This document shows positions 1-8,620 of a DNA stretch of 64,000 nt, one piece after another. The translations under genes were made by a program, and so were the position numbers. The stretch comes from DATARH01 sp963778385. Its GTDB lineage: Bacteria; Pseudomonadota; Alphaproteobacteria; ATCC43930; CGMCC-115725. The notes under the pieces were generated by a model that searched no databases, was not told the origin of the DNA, and worked only from the letters and a program-made list of their open reading frames with translations. Where the stretch lies: positions 62,001 through 126,000 of the forward strand of contig CAVZUA010000006.1 of assembly GCA_963778385.1 (NCBI GenBank), read 5' to 3'. How positions within the stretch are numbered: position 1 is the first letter of the stretch; each line of letters begins with the position of its first letter.

Positions 1-77
1 CAGGCCTGCATGCTCTGCTCCGCTCCGCGCTTCACTCTCGGCGGCGATCTTCCGTCAACGGTTCGACGGTGACAAGA

Positions 78-112
78 TTGACCGGCCTGAGGACACGCAT
101 TACATAATGTAA
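78..112 (+). promoter_or_regulatory. Promoter with palindromic operator for the first toxin-antitoxin pair
   Basis: A -35-like TTGACC (78-83) is followed after 17 bp by TACATA (101-106). The -10 lies inside a perfect palindrome TTACAT-A-ATGTAA (100-112). An operator over the -10, 22 bp before the antitoxin start, is the usual layout for autorepression by an RHH antitoxin. Promoter and palindrome are read directly; the binding protein is inferred. The first 77 bases of the window hold nothing I can identify. Confidence 0.55.
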
Positions 113-134
113 GACATGCTTACCGGTAGCGACG

Positions 135-431
135 ATGGCAGAAACCAAGTCCGAAACCGTGACCTTTCGCATTGAACCGGCGCTCAAGGACCAGTTCGCG
201 GAAATCGCTGAACAAGAGCATAAGCCGGTCGGCGAGCTATTGCGCGAGCTTGTGCGACAGCATGTCAAGCAGCGCGAGCGCTTGGCGTTTGAAGCTGAAG
301 CCCGGCGACAATGCCTTGAAGCCGCGGCCGCCGCGCGCGATCCCAACAGTGACGAAGCACAGGTAATGCGGGAACTTGAAGCAGACCTCATGGATTTCTT
401 GGACGAATGGAAATACGACGCGGAGATCTAG
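135..431 (+). CDS. Antitoxin-like protein, ribbon-helix-helix type
   Basis: A 98-residue acidic, helical protein. Its N-terminus (residues 5-45, TVTFRIEPALKDQFAEIAE onward) has the beta-strand-helix-helix pattern of RHH (MetJ/Arc/ParD-like) DNA-binding proteins. The charged C-terminal half would be the toxin-binding tail. It precedes a MazF/PemK-type toxin gene and overlaps it by 25 bp, so the two are translationally coupled. It probably represses its own promoter at the palindrome at 100-112. The ribosome binding site is weak. The exact RHH subfamily is uncertain, but the TA assignment is well supported by gene order and overlap. Confidence 0.8.
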   Translation: MAETKSETVTFRIEPALKDQFAEIAEQEHKPVGELLRELVRQHVKQRERLAFEAEARRQCLEAAAAARDPNSDEAQVMRELEADLMDFLDEWKYDAEI

Positions 432-739
432 TCGTTGTCGCGCTTCCCGGCGATTACGGCAAACCAAGGCCGGCTCTCGTGGTCCAGGCTGACGCCTACC
501 GAGACCTGTCATCCGTGACGTTGCTCCGGCTCACAAGCGAGCTCCATGCGTGGCCAGCGTTTCGGGTCACCGTCGAGCCTGACCGCGAGAATGGCTTACG
601 ACGGCTCTCGCAAGTGATGGTCGACAAGTCAGTTTCGGCGCCGCGTGAGAAAATTGGGCAACGGCTCGGGCGTCTTGATGCGTCGACGATGGCGGTAGTC
701 GACGCCGCTTTAAGCCGCTTCCTGGGATTGGATGAGTGA
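407..739 (+). CDS. Type II toxin, PemK/MazF family endoribonuclease
   Basis: A 110-residue protein opening with RRGDLVVVALPGDYGKPRPA, the strand/loop signature of the CcdB/MazF fold. RPALVVQ follows, and later SQVMVDKSVSAPREKIGQRLG matches the second conserved MazF block. Family members cleave mRNA and are neutralised by a small antitoxin, here the overlapping upstream gene. The start ATG lies within the last codons of the antitoxin gene. Its stop overlaps the start of the next gene (tgATG), so that amidase may be cotranscribed. Length is normal and no key segment is missing, so it looks intact. Confidence 0.87.
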   Translation: MEIRRGDLVVVALPGDYGKPRPALVVQADAYRDLSSVTLLRLTSELHAWPAFRVTVEPDRENGLRRLSQVMVDKSVSAPREKIGQRLGRLDASTMAVVDAALSRFLGLDE

Positions 740-1974
740 TGCGCAATCTGACGGTGAACGGCGAGCGGCTGTGGGCGAGCCTGATGGAGCTGGCGCAAAT
801 CGGCGCGACCGCAAAAGGCGGGGTGTGCCGGCTGGCGGCGAGCGACCTCGATGCCGAGGCGCGGCGACTCTTTATCCGCTGGTGCGAGGAGGCGGGCTGC
901 GCGGTGACGATCGATCGCATCGGCAACATCTTCGCGCGCCGGCCGGGGCGCAACCCGGCGCTGCCGCCGATCGTCACCGGCAGCCATCTCGACACCCAGC
1001 CGACCGGCGGCAAGTTCGACGGTGCCTATGGCGTGATGGCGGGTCTCGAGGTCGTCCGCACGCTTAACGATCTCGGCTATGAGACCGAGGCGCCGGTCGA
1101 GATCGTCGCCTGGACCAACGAGGAAGGTTCGCGCTTCTCGCCGGCGATGGTCGGCTCCGGCGCGTTCACCGGCGTCTTCGGGCTGGAGAGCGCGCTGGCG
1201 ACGCCGGACAACAATGCGCCCGAGCTGACGCTCGGCGGCGAACTGCAGCGCATCGGCTTTGCCGGCGAGGCGCCGGTCGGCGAGCATCCGGTCGCGGCGT
1301 ATTTCGAGGCGCATATCGAGCAGGGGCCGATCCTCGAAGCGGCCGGCTTGCCGATCGGCGTCGTCACCGGCGCGCAGGGCCAGCGCTGGTACGAGATCAT
1401 CGTCACCGGCCAGGAAGCGCATGCCGGCCCGACACCGATGCCGCGGCGCCGCGATGCGCTGGTCGGCGCGGCGCGGATGATCGACGCGGTCAACCGTATC
1501 GGCCATGCGCACGCGCCCTATGCCTGCGCCACGGTCGGCTTTATCCAGTCGAGCCCGAATTCGCGCAATACCATCCCCGGGCGGGTGTTCTTCACGGTCG
1601 ATTTCCGCCATCCGGATAACGACACGCTGACCGCGATGGACACGGAGCTGCGCGCCGCCTGCGCCAAGGCGGCGGAGACTCAGAACCTCGACGTCGAGGT
1701 CAAGGAGTTCTGGTATTTCCCGCCGACGCCGTTCGACGAGCGCATGGTCTGGGCGGTGCGCGACGCGGCGAAAGCGCAGAACCTGCCGCATCAGGACATC
1801 GTCAGCGGCGCCGGGCACGACGCGGTCTATATGGCCAAGGTGGCGCCGACCGCGATGATCTTCGTCCCCTGCGTCGGCGGCATCAGCCATAACGAGGTCG
1901 AGGACGCCAAACCCGGCGACCTTACCGCCGGCTGCGCGGTGCTGCTCAACGCGGTGCTCGACTGCGCGTCCTAG
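739..1974 (+). CDS. M20-family Zn-dependent hydrolase, N-carbamoyl-amino-acid / ureidopropionase type
   Basis: A 411-residue amidase of the hydantoinase/carbamoylase group (AllC/HyuC/PydC relatives), which hydrolyse N-carbamoyl amino acids, allantoate or beta-ureidopropionate. Metal-site motifs are present: GSHLDTQPTGGKFDGAYG (about residues 81-98), NEEGSRF (about 128-134), AHIEQGP near 195 and GGISHNEVED near the C-terminus. ATG at 739 overlaps the toxin stop; an in-frame GTG lies at 736. The next gene, convergent, is an NCS1 nucleobase/allantoin/hydantoin permease, which fits uptake and breakdown of ureido or pyrimidine compounds. The precise substrate cannot be read from sequence. Confidence 0.87.
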   Translation: MRNLTVNGERLWASLMELAQIGATAKGGVCRLAASDLDAEARRLFIRWCEEAGCAVTIDRIGNIFARRPGRNPALPPIVTGSHLDTQPTGGKFDGAYGVMAGLEVVRTLNDLGYETEAPVEIVAWTNEEGSRFSPAMVGSGAFTGVFGLESALATPDNNAPELTLGGELQRIGFAGEAPVGEHPVAAYFEAHIEQGPILEAAGLPIGVVTGAQGQRWYEIIVTGQEAHAGPTPMPRRRDALVGAARMIDAVNRIGHAHAPYACATVGFIQSSPNSRNTIPGRVFFTVDFRHPDNDTLTAMDTELRAACAKAAETQNLDVEVKEFWYFPPTPFDERMVWAVRDAAKAQNLPHQDIVSGAGHDAVYMAKVAPTAMIFVPCVGGISHNEVEDAKPGDLTAGCAVLLNAVLDCAS

Positions 1975-1992
1975 CCCGCGATCTTTCGCAGT

Positions 1993-2092
1993 CGTCATGG
2001 CCGGGCTTGACCCGGCCATCCAAAAGAGCTCGGGCGGCATTCAGGCTGCAGCGGTTGCTTGTTGGATCCCCGGGACGAGCCCGGGGATGACG
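1993..2092. repeat. Intergenic palindromic repeat, copy 1 (CGTCATGGCCGGG family)
   Basis: Left half CGTCATGGCCGGGcttga then CCCGGCCATCCA; right half TGGATCCCCGGGacgag then CCCGGGGATGACG. Each half is a hairpin, and the outer ends are inverted to one another. The element fills the gap between convergent genes and may also act as a bidirectional terminator. Related elements occur at 8831, 18453, 24566, 36204 and, with a different core, at 26821 and 38443. Confidence 0.85.
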
Positions 2093-2108
2093 GTTGAAAG
2101 ATGGTGCT

Positions 2109-3557
2109 TTATTCCGCCGCTGCCGGCATCGCGATGGGCACCGGGGGTTCGCTGCCGAGCTGCATCGCGCGTGAGCGGCCGGAAATTGCCAAGGCCGTCA
2201 GCGTATAGCCGATGCCGCTGAAGAGGATCGTGCACACTGTCGGGATATAGGTCGGCGGGACGACGAACATGTAGAAGAGGAACCCGAGCGCGGTCCAGGC
2301 GATCGCGACGAGGTTGAAGCCACCCCAATAGCGGTAGCGGCCGTTGAGCGTGAACAGGGCCGGCACGTCGAGCCGCGTGCGCTTCAGGAACACGTAATCG
2401 AAGACCAGCACGCCGCAGATCGGCGAGAAGAAATTGCCGAGCAGCGTCGCGTAGCTGAGATAGGAGTTGAGCACGTCGGGGATCGCCGACAGCCCGATCC
2501 CGAATACGCTGGCGATCAGAGTGGTCCAAAACCGGCCGAGCCTCTCGAACATGTTCGAGATCGACAGCCCACCTGTGTAGAGGTTGAGGACGTTGATCGT
2601 CCAATTGTCGAGCGCGATGAACACCAGGATCAGGAACAGCGTGATCCAACTCGTGCTCACCCCGGCGATCAACACGAAGGGATTGGCGGTCTTGCCGAGC
2701 GTCGCCGCGGCGGCGTAGGCGCCGAGCGAGCCCGAGATCATCGTCCCCACCGCCGAGGCCGACACGGTGCCGATCCACATATCCATCCGGCTGCGCGAGT
2801 AGCGGCAAAAATCGGCCGAATCGGTGATCATCGTCAGCCAGCCGGCGGCCGCGGCGTTGAACCACGCGACAAAGATCACCCAGTCCCAGCCACCATTCTT
2901 GCCGGTGAAGGACAGCACGGCGCTCGGCGCGAAATTGGGATCGGCCTGATTGGCGAGCAGCAGGAACAGGTAGACGAACATCAGCAGCTTGACCGGCAGC
3001 GCCACGCGCGACAGGTGCTTCAGCGATTCGTAGCCGACGATCGCGACAAAAGCCTGGATCACGCCAAAAATCACGCTAACCCAGATCAGCGAATACTGCG
3101 CGCCGGTGAGCTTTTGTAAGACGGCGCAGATCGCGGTCGCGCCGATCACGGTCTGGAACGCGAACCAGTAGCAGGACGCGATCGAACGCAGAAAGGAAGG
3201 GATCATCTTTGACCCGCGCAGCCCGTACACCGCGCGCGTCGCGACCTGGCCGGGAATGCCGTAATCGACGCCGACCGTCGCCATGATCACATAAAAGATC
3301 GCGGCGACGACGATGCCCGAGCACTCCGCCAGCACCGACGCCTGGAACGACAATCCGGCGGCGACGCCCAATCCGCCGCGCAGGATGGTCGACGGGCTGA
3401 TCAGGAAATTGAGGATGATCGCGAAAAGGTCGTACCAGCGGACCGTTTTCTTGCTTTCCGGGATCGCCTCGATGCCGAACTGCTCGACGCCGCGCGGTTG
3501 ATGGTAGCGTTTCTGCAGATCGCGTTCGATGGCGGTGTCGAGGGTCGTATCGGCCAT
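2109..3557 (-). CDS. NCS1-family nucleobase:cation symporter
   Basis: An integral membrane protein of about 482 residues with around 12 hydrophobic segments. Family features include a charged cytoplasmic N-terminus (RYHQPRGVEQFGIEAIPESK), then WYDLFAIILNFLISPST, GIPGQVATRAVYGLRG and the NP/FVLIAGVS region. NCS1 proteins import cytosine, uracil, allantoin, hydantoins or thiamine with Na+ or H+. I chose ATG 3557 (MADTTLDT) because GGAG lies just upstream; an in-frame ATG at 3593 would add 12 residues with a poorer site. It is divergent from the large flavoprotein and convergent with the M20 amidase, suggesting a ureide/pyrimidine role. Substrate is undetermined. Confidence 0.9.
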   Translation of the reverse strand: MADTTLDTAIERDLQKRYHQPRGVEQFGIEAIPESKKTVRWYDLFAIILNFLISPSTILRGGLGVAAGLSFQASVLAECSGIVVAAIFYVIMATVGVDYGIPGQVATRAVYGLRGSKMIPSFLRSIASCYWFAFQTVIGATAICAVLQKLTGAQYSLIWVSVIFGVIQAFVAIVGYESLKHLSRVALPVKLLMFVYLFLLLANQADPNFAPSAVLSFTGKNGGWDWVIFVAWFNAAAAGWLTMITDSADFCRYSRSRMDMWIGTVSASAVGTMISGSLGAYAAAATLGKTANPFVLIAGVSTSWITLFLILVFIALDNWTINVLNLYTGGLSISNMFERLGRFWTTLIASVFGIGLSAIPDVLNSYLSYATLLGNFFSPICGVLVFDYVFLKRTRLDVPALFTLNGRYRYWGGFNLVAIAWTALGFLFYMFVVPPTYIPTVCTILFSGIGYTLTALAISGRSRAMQLGSEPPVPIAMPAAAE

Positions 3558-3738
3558 GGCTTGCTCCGTCGGTGGTGGTCGGTCCGCCGTCATGACCGCG
3601 GCGACGCAATCGCCGTGCCGGTTCGGTTTCGCCGCGAAGCGGGGAATTTGCTGCTATCTTCGGGTCGCGTCGGCGATAAGCGTGTCGCGGCGATGTGCCG
3701 GGTGGTTAATCGCCGAGCGATTGCCTAAGTAAGCGCTG

Positions 3739-6700
3739 ATGACCGAACTCTCCCTCAAATACGAGCTGTCCTTCGCCGAGCTTTACCAGCGCGACGGGCT
3801 CGTCAGGCTCGACCGGGAATTTGTTGCCTACCTCGCCGCGGGCGATGCTGCGCTGCACGGCCGGCTGATGGCGGTGCGCGCCGATTGGGCGAAATCCCCG
3901 GGGACGCTCGACCGCAAGGCAGAATCGGATCTGCTTGTCGATCTCGCGCCGCATGTCGAGGATTTCCTCGGCGGGCTGTTCGGCATTGCTGCGGAAATTC
4001 GGGCATTGCAGCAGCGGCATGATGAGCTGGCGCCGCTCTATTCGGTTAAGCGTCTCTTTGTGCAGCGCCGCGCGGTCAAGGAGGTCAAGGAGCCCGACGC
4101 CGCGGCGCTCGACGGCGACGCGCTGCGCCAGGCGCTGGGGTTTGGCGATTTCCCCGACACCCGTGCCGCGATCCTCGACTGGGAGCGGCGCTTCGCTGAG
4201 GTGGTCGCGGGCTGGCTCGATGACGAGACGGCGCATGCCGACGAGCTGCGCACCGCGGTCGAATACGCCGCCTGGGCGACCCTAACGCCGGCCGGCCAAG
4301 CGAAGCACCGCCGTGGCCTGCTGTTCAAGGTACCGCACCGGCTCGACATGCAGCATCTGGTGCCGGTCGAGACCGTCGAGCGTGACGGCGTCACGATGAT
4401 GCGCCTGCCGGAACACGACTGGCGCGCGCGCGACGGGTTCGCGCTGACCGATGCCGGCACCGACCTCGCCGGAGCGCTCGACCACGCGAATTACTGCATC
4501 TGGTGCCACAACCAGGGCAAGGACAGCTGCTCCTCGGGGCTCAAGGAAAAGGACGGCGGCTTTCGCAAGAGTGCCTTCGGCGTGACGCTCGCCGGCTGTC
4601 CGCTCGACGAAAAAATCTCCGAGATGAACCTCGTGCAGTCGCGCGGCTATGCGCTCGGCGCGCTGGCGATTGTCGCGGTCGACAACCCGCTTTGCGCCGC
4701 GACCGGCCACCGCATCTGCAACGACTGCATGAAGGCCTGCATCTATCAGCGGCAGGAGCCGGTCGACATCCCCCAGGTCGAGACCCGCACCTTGAAGGAC
4801 GTGCTGGCGCTGCCCTGGGGTTTCGAGATTTATGGGCTGCTGACGCGGTGGAACCCGCTCAACCTGCGGCGGCCGCTGCCCAAGCCCGCCTCCGACTACA
4901 AGGTGTTGGCGGTCGGGCTGGGGCCCGCCGGGTTCACGCTGGCGCATCACCTGATCAATGACGGGCATTTCGTTGCCGCGATCGACGGGCTGAAGATCGA
5001 GCCGCTGCCGCCGGAAATCTCCGGCGTCACGGCGTTGGGCGAGCGTGTGCCGTTCCGACCCATCCGCGACATTGACAGCCTGCACGAGGAGCTTGGCGCG
5101 CGCACCATGGCGGGTTTCGGCGGTGTTGCGGAGTACGGCATCACCGTCCGCTGGGACAAGAATTTCCTCAAGATCGTGCGGCTCCTGCTCGAGCGGCGCA
5201 GCCAGTTCGCGATGTATGGCGGGGTGCGCTTTGGCGGCACGATGACGATCGACAATGCCTTCGCGATGGGCTTCGACCATGTAGCGCTATGCGCCGGCGC
5301 CGGGCGGCCCACCGTCATCCCGATGGCCAATGGCCTTGCGCTTGGTGTGCGGCAGGCGTCGGATTTCCTGATGGCGTTGCAGCTCACCGGCGCCGCCAAG
5401 CCCGACAGCATCGCCAATCTTACGGTGCGGCTGCCGGTGGTGGTGATCGGCGGCGGCCTCACCGCGATCGATACCGCGACCGAGGCGCTCGCCTATTACC
5501 CGGTGCAGGTCGAGAAGTTCCTTGCGCGCTACGAAGCACTCACCGCCGAGCGTGGCACTGCCGCGGTGCGCGCCGGCTGGACGCCCGCCGAGGAAGAGGT
5601 CGCCGACGAGTTCATCACCCATGCCAAGGCGATTCGCGCTGAGCGGGCGGCGGCCGAGCACGAGGGCAGGGCACCGCACCTCGCTCATCTGATCGATGAA
5701 TGGGGCGGTGTGACAATCGCGTATCGCCGTCGGCTGATCGATGCGCCGAGCTACACCCTCAACCACGAGGAAGTGGCGAAGGCGATGGAGGAGGGCATCC
5801 GCTTGACGGAAGGCCTGACACCGATCGCGGTCGAAATCGACCCCGACGAGCAGGCCGTCGCCCTGCGTCTTGCGCGTGCCGAGCCGGAAGGGGAGGTGGT
5901 GCTGCCGGCACGCACGATCCTCGTCGCCGCCGGGACCCAGCCGAACACCGTCCTGGCCCGCGAGGACCCCACCCACGTCGCGCTCGACGGCCGCTATTTT
6001 CAGGCTTTTGACGAGGACGGCAACAAGGTCACGCCGCAACGCCTCGCCAAGCCCGACGCGGCGCATGTGCTGATGAGCCTGATGGAAGACGGTCGCGCGG
6101 TCAGCTTCTGGGGCGATCTGCATCCCAGCTTTGCGGGCAATGTCGTCAAGGCGATGGGTGGGGCGACACGCGGTTATCCGGTGATCAGCCGAGCGCTGGC
6201 CAAGTGCGCGCCCGCGGCACCGGCGCCCGAAGAGATGCGGGCGCGGCTTGATAACGAGTTGCGCGCGCGGGTGCACGAGGTTGTCCGGCTGACGCCGAAG
6301 ATCGTCGAGATCGTCGTGCGGGCGCCGATGGCGGCGCGCGCCTTCTCGCCGGGTCAGTTCTACCGGCTACAGAATTACGAGACCTTCGCCGCGAAGAATG
6401 AGGGCACGACGCTGGCGATGGAGGGCCTGGCGCTGACCGGCGCGTCGATCGATCGCGATAAAGGCCTCCTATCGACGATCGTGCTCGAAATGGGCGGGTC
6501 GTCGGACCTCTGCGCGCTGCTCCAGCCGGGCGAGCCGGTGATCCTGATGGGGCCGACCGGCACGCCGACCGAAACCCCGGCGGGCGAGACCGTGCTGCTG
6601 GTCGGCGGCGGCTTGGGCAACGCCGTGCTGTTCTCGATCGGCGCCGCGCTGCGCGCCGAAGGCTCGCGGGTGCTCTATTTCGCCGGCTACAAGACCATCG

Positions 6701-7245
6701 CCGACCGCTACAAGGTCGAGGAGATCGAGGCGGCGGCCGATACGATCGTCTGGTGCTGCGACGAGGCTCCCGGCTTCGCGACCAGCCGCAAGCAGGACCG
6801 CAGCTTTGTCGGCAATATCGTCGAGGCGATCGACGCCTATGGCGCCGGCCGGCTCGGGCCGATCGAAATCCCGTTGGCCGAGGTCGACCGGGTCATCGCG
6901 ATCGGTTCCGACATGATGATGAACGCGGTGGCGCAAGCGCGCCGCGCCCGGCTCGCGCCGTATTTCCGGCCGGGGCACCGGGCGATCGCGTCGATCAATT
7001 CGCCGATGCAGTGCATGATGAAGGAGATTTGCGCGCAGTGCCTGCAGCGCCAACGCGATCCCGTCACCGGCACCGAGACGATCGTCTTCTCCTGTTTCAA
7101 CCAGGACCAGGACATGGATCGCGTCGATTTCCCGACGCTGCGCCGCCGCCTGTCGCAGAACGGCGCGCAGGAGAAGCTGACGCGGCTGTGGATCGACCGC
7201 ACGCTGAAGCGGCTCGGCCGCCGCGAAGAGGTCGCCGCGGAGTAG
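3739..7245 (+). CDS. Large FeS flavoprotein: GltD-like module fused to a PyrK-like module, with unknown N-terminal domain
   Basis: An 1168-residue soluble oxidoreductase. Residues 1-250 are helical and unrecognised. Residues 253-334 carry CxxC (253, 256), C264, GCPL (C287), C319, C327, C330 and C334 in the arrangement of the [4Fe-4S] domain of GltD/PreT/NfnB. A dinucleotide motif VGLGPAG (392-398) and an NAD(P)-type VVVIGGGLTAID (about 568-579) follow. From about 820 the chain resembles a ferredoxin reductase of PyrK type: GQFYRLQ (about 872), LLVGGGLGN (about 953) and a terminal CxxxxxCxxC...C cluster (about 1092-1118), likely [2Fe-2S]. GltD-like plus PyrK-like is the composition of NfnB plus NfnA. 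No DHODH-type (PreA) domain is present, so it is not a complete dihydropyrimidine dehydrogenase. Substrate and bifurcating ability are inference. Confidence 0.72.
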   Translation: MTELSLKYELSFAELYQRDGLVRLDREFVAYLAAGDAALHGRLMAVRADWAKSPGTLDRKAESDLLVDLAPHVEDFLGGLFGIAAEIRALQQRHDELAPLYSVKRLFVQRRAVKEVKEPDAAALDGDALRQALGFGDFPDTRAAILDWERRFAEVVAGWLDDETAHADELRTAVEYAAWATLTPAGQAKHRRGLLFKVPHRLDMQHLVPVETVERDGVTMMRLPEHDWRARDGFALTDAGTDLAGALDHANYCIWCHNQGKDSCSSGLKEKDGGFRKSAFGVTLAGCPLDEKISEMNLVQSRGYALGALAIVAVDNPLCAATGHRICNDCMKACIYQRQEPVDIPQVETRTLKDVLALPWGFEIYGLLTRWNPLNLRRPLPKPASDYKVLAVGLGPAGFTLAHHLINDGHFVAAIDGLKIEPLPPEISGVTALGERVPFRPIRDIDSLHEELGARTMAGFGGVAEYGITVRWDKNFLKIVRLLLERRSQFAMYGGVRFGGTMTIDNAFAMGFDHVALCAGAGRPTVIPMANGLALGVRQASDFLMALQLTGAAKPDSIANLTVRLPVVVIGGGLTAIDTATEALAYYPVQVEKFLARYEALTAERGTAAVRAGWTPAEEEVADEFITHAKAIRAERAAAEHEGRAPHLAHLIDEWGGVTIAYRRRLIDAPSYTLNHEEVAKAMEEGIRLTEGLTPIAVEIDPDEQAVALRLARAEPEGEVVLPARTILVAAGTQPNTVLAREDPTHVALDGRYFQAFDEDGNKVTPQRLAKPDAAHVLMSLMEDGRAVSFWGDLHPSFAGNVVKAMGGATRGYPVISRALAKCAPAAPAPEEMRARLDNELRARVHEVVRLTPKIVEIVVRAPMAARAFSPGQFYRLQNYETFAAKNEGTTLAMEGLALTGASIDRDKGLLSTIVLEMGGSSDLCALLQPGEPVILMGPTGTPTETPAGETVLLVGGGLGNAVLFSIGAALRAEGSRVLYFAGYKTIADRYKVEEIEAAADTIVWCCDEAPGFATSRKQDRSFVGNIVEAIDAYGAGRLGPIEIPLAEVDRVIAIGSDMMMNAVAQARRARLAPYFRPGHRAIASINSPMQCMMKEICAQCLQRQRDPVTGTETIVFSCFNQDQDMDRVDFPTLRRRLSQNGAQEKLTRLWIDRTLKRLGRREEVAAE

Positions 7246-7254
7246 CTTTGGACC

Positions 7255-7290
7255 GCGGCCGTCTCGGCCGCATGCGGGCGGGACGCCCGC
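7255..7290. terminator. Two back-to-back GC hairpins between convergent genes
   Basis: GCGGCCG-tct-CGGCCGC (7255-7271) is followed by GCGGGCG-gga-CGCCCGC (7274-7290) in the 51-bp gap between the flavoprotein gene and the convergent OFA permease gene. Neither strand has a clear T-run, so this may be a stable 3' end structure or repeat rather than a canonical intrinsic terminator. Confidence 0.5.
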
Positions 7291-7296
7291 GCTCCC

Positions 7297-8598
7297 TTAT
7301 TCCGCCGCTGATGTCGCCGAGTCGGCTTCGAGGCGCGCGGTCTTGGCGCGGTGCGCGGCGCGCAGCGGCTTCAGCACGAAAGGTGCGGCGAGCGCCGCCA
7401 CGGCGTTCATCACAGCAGCGACGAGGAAGACGCTGCGCCAGCTGCCGGTCGCGGCCGCGAGCACATTGCCGAGCGGCACCAGCAGGGAGGCGGTGCCCTT
7501 CGCGGTGTAGAGCAGCCCGGCATTGGTCGTCGCGTATTTCGTGCCGTAGGCGTCGGTGCAGGTCGACGGGAAGAGGCTGTAGATCTCGCCCCAGGCGAAG
7601 AACACCAGGCCGCTGAGGATCACGAACATCACCGGGTCTTGGCCCAGCATGCCGAGCATCCAGATGCCGACCGCCTCGATCCCAAAGGCGATCAGCATCG
7701 TGTTCTCGCGGCCGATCCGATCGGAGACCCAGCCAAAGAACGGCCGGGTGACGCCGTTGAGGATGCGGTCGATCGACAGCGCGAAGGTCAGCGCCGGCAG
7801 GGTGATGCCGATGAGGCTGACCGGTACCGTGTCGATCTTGAAGTCCTTGGCGATCGGCGCGAGTTGCGCGGTCGCCATCAGCCCGCCGGCGCCGACCAGC
7901 ACGAACATCGCGTAGAGCACCCAGAACACCGGCGAGCTGAGCATCTCGACCGGCGTGTAGTCGCGCGTCGTCTGCAGCACGCGCGCCGCCCCCGCCTTGA
8001 CCTCGCCGGCGAATGGCGCGGCCAAGACGAAGGACAGCGCGATCACCACGACAGACTGACCGATGCCGAAATTGAAGAAGGCCGCCTCGTAGCCCTTGCC
8101 GGCGATTATCGTCTGGATCGGGATGATGGTCAGTGCGGAGCCGGCACCGAACCCGGCGGCGGTCAGCCCAGCCGCGAGCCCGCGGCGTTCAGGGAACCAT
8201 TTCAGCGCGTTGCCGACGCAGGTGCCGTAGATCCCGCCGGCACCAATGCCGCCGACCGCCGCGCCGAGATAGAGCATGGCGAGGGTGTCAGCCATCGAGT
8301 TCAGCACCCAGGCGATGCCGACCAGGATGCCGCCGATCAGCACGACGATCTTCGGCCCGAACTTGTCGACGAACCAGCCTTCGACGGGTACGAGCCAGGT
8401 CTCGGTCAGCACGAAAATGCTGAAGGCAACCTGGATAGCCGCGCGGCCCCAATGGTATTTCGCGTCGATCGGAGTGACAAACAGAGTCCAGCCGTATTGC
8501 AGGTTGGCGATCATCACCATGCAGATGATGCCCGCTATCAGCTGCAGCCACGGATTACGCAAAGCGCTACGCGCCGGGGCGCCGCTTGACTGGGCCAT
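7297..8598 (-). CDS. MFS permease, oxalate/formate antiporter (OFA) family
   Basis: A 433-residue protein with 12 predicted membrane segments and a typical OFA opening (NPWLQLIAGIICMVMIANLQ, then YGWTLFVTPI). Other family features are DKFGPKIVVLIGGI after TM2, GGIGAGGIYGTCVGNALKWF in TM4, and WVSDRIGRENTM between TM8 and TM9. OFA proteins exchange or import small carboxylates such as oxalate, formate, lactate or pyruvate. A TTGACA promoter lies upstream on the same strand. Neighbouring genes do not identify the substrate. It is monocistronic and convergent with the large flavoprotein gene. Confidence 0.88.
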   Translation of the reverse strand: MAQSSGAPARSALRNPWLQLIAGIICMVMIANLQYGWTLFVTPIDAKYHWGRAAIQVAFSIFVLTETWLVPVEGWFVDKFGPKIVVLIGGILVGIAWVLNSMADTLAMLYLGAAVGGIGAGGIYGTCVGNALKWFPERRGLAAGLTAAGFGAGSALTIIPIQTIIAGKGYEAAFFNFGIGQSVVVIALSFVLAAPFAGEVKAGAARVLQTTRDYTPVEMLSSPVFWVLYAMFVLVGAGGLMATAQLAPIAKDFKIDTVPVSLIGITLPALTFALSIDRILNGVTRPFFGWVSDRIGRENTMLIAFGIEAVGIWMLGMLGQDPVMFVILSGLVFFAWGEIYSLFPSTCTDAYGTKYATTNAGLLYTAKGTASLLVPLGNVLAAATGSWRSVFLVAAVMNAVAALAAPFVLKPLRAAHRAKTARLEADSATSAAE

Positions 8599-8620
8599 CA
8601 GAAGACCGCTCCTCCCTGCC

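Noticed and set aside
496..2040. Long minus-strand open frame of 514 codons
   Set aside because: It is antisense to the toxin and the M20 amidase, Arg/Asp/Ala-rich with no recognisable domain; a GC-rich shadow of real genes.
5045..6276. Possible second gene inside the large flavoprotein region
   Set aside because: All alternative frames here are Arg/Ala-rich shadows; the 1168-codon frame is continuous and carries ordered motifs.
3739..7245. Complete dihydropyrimidine dehydrogenase
   Set aside because: No DHODH-like pyrimidine-binding domain with its catalytic Cys is present; only the electron-transfer portion is similar.
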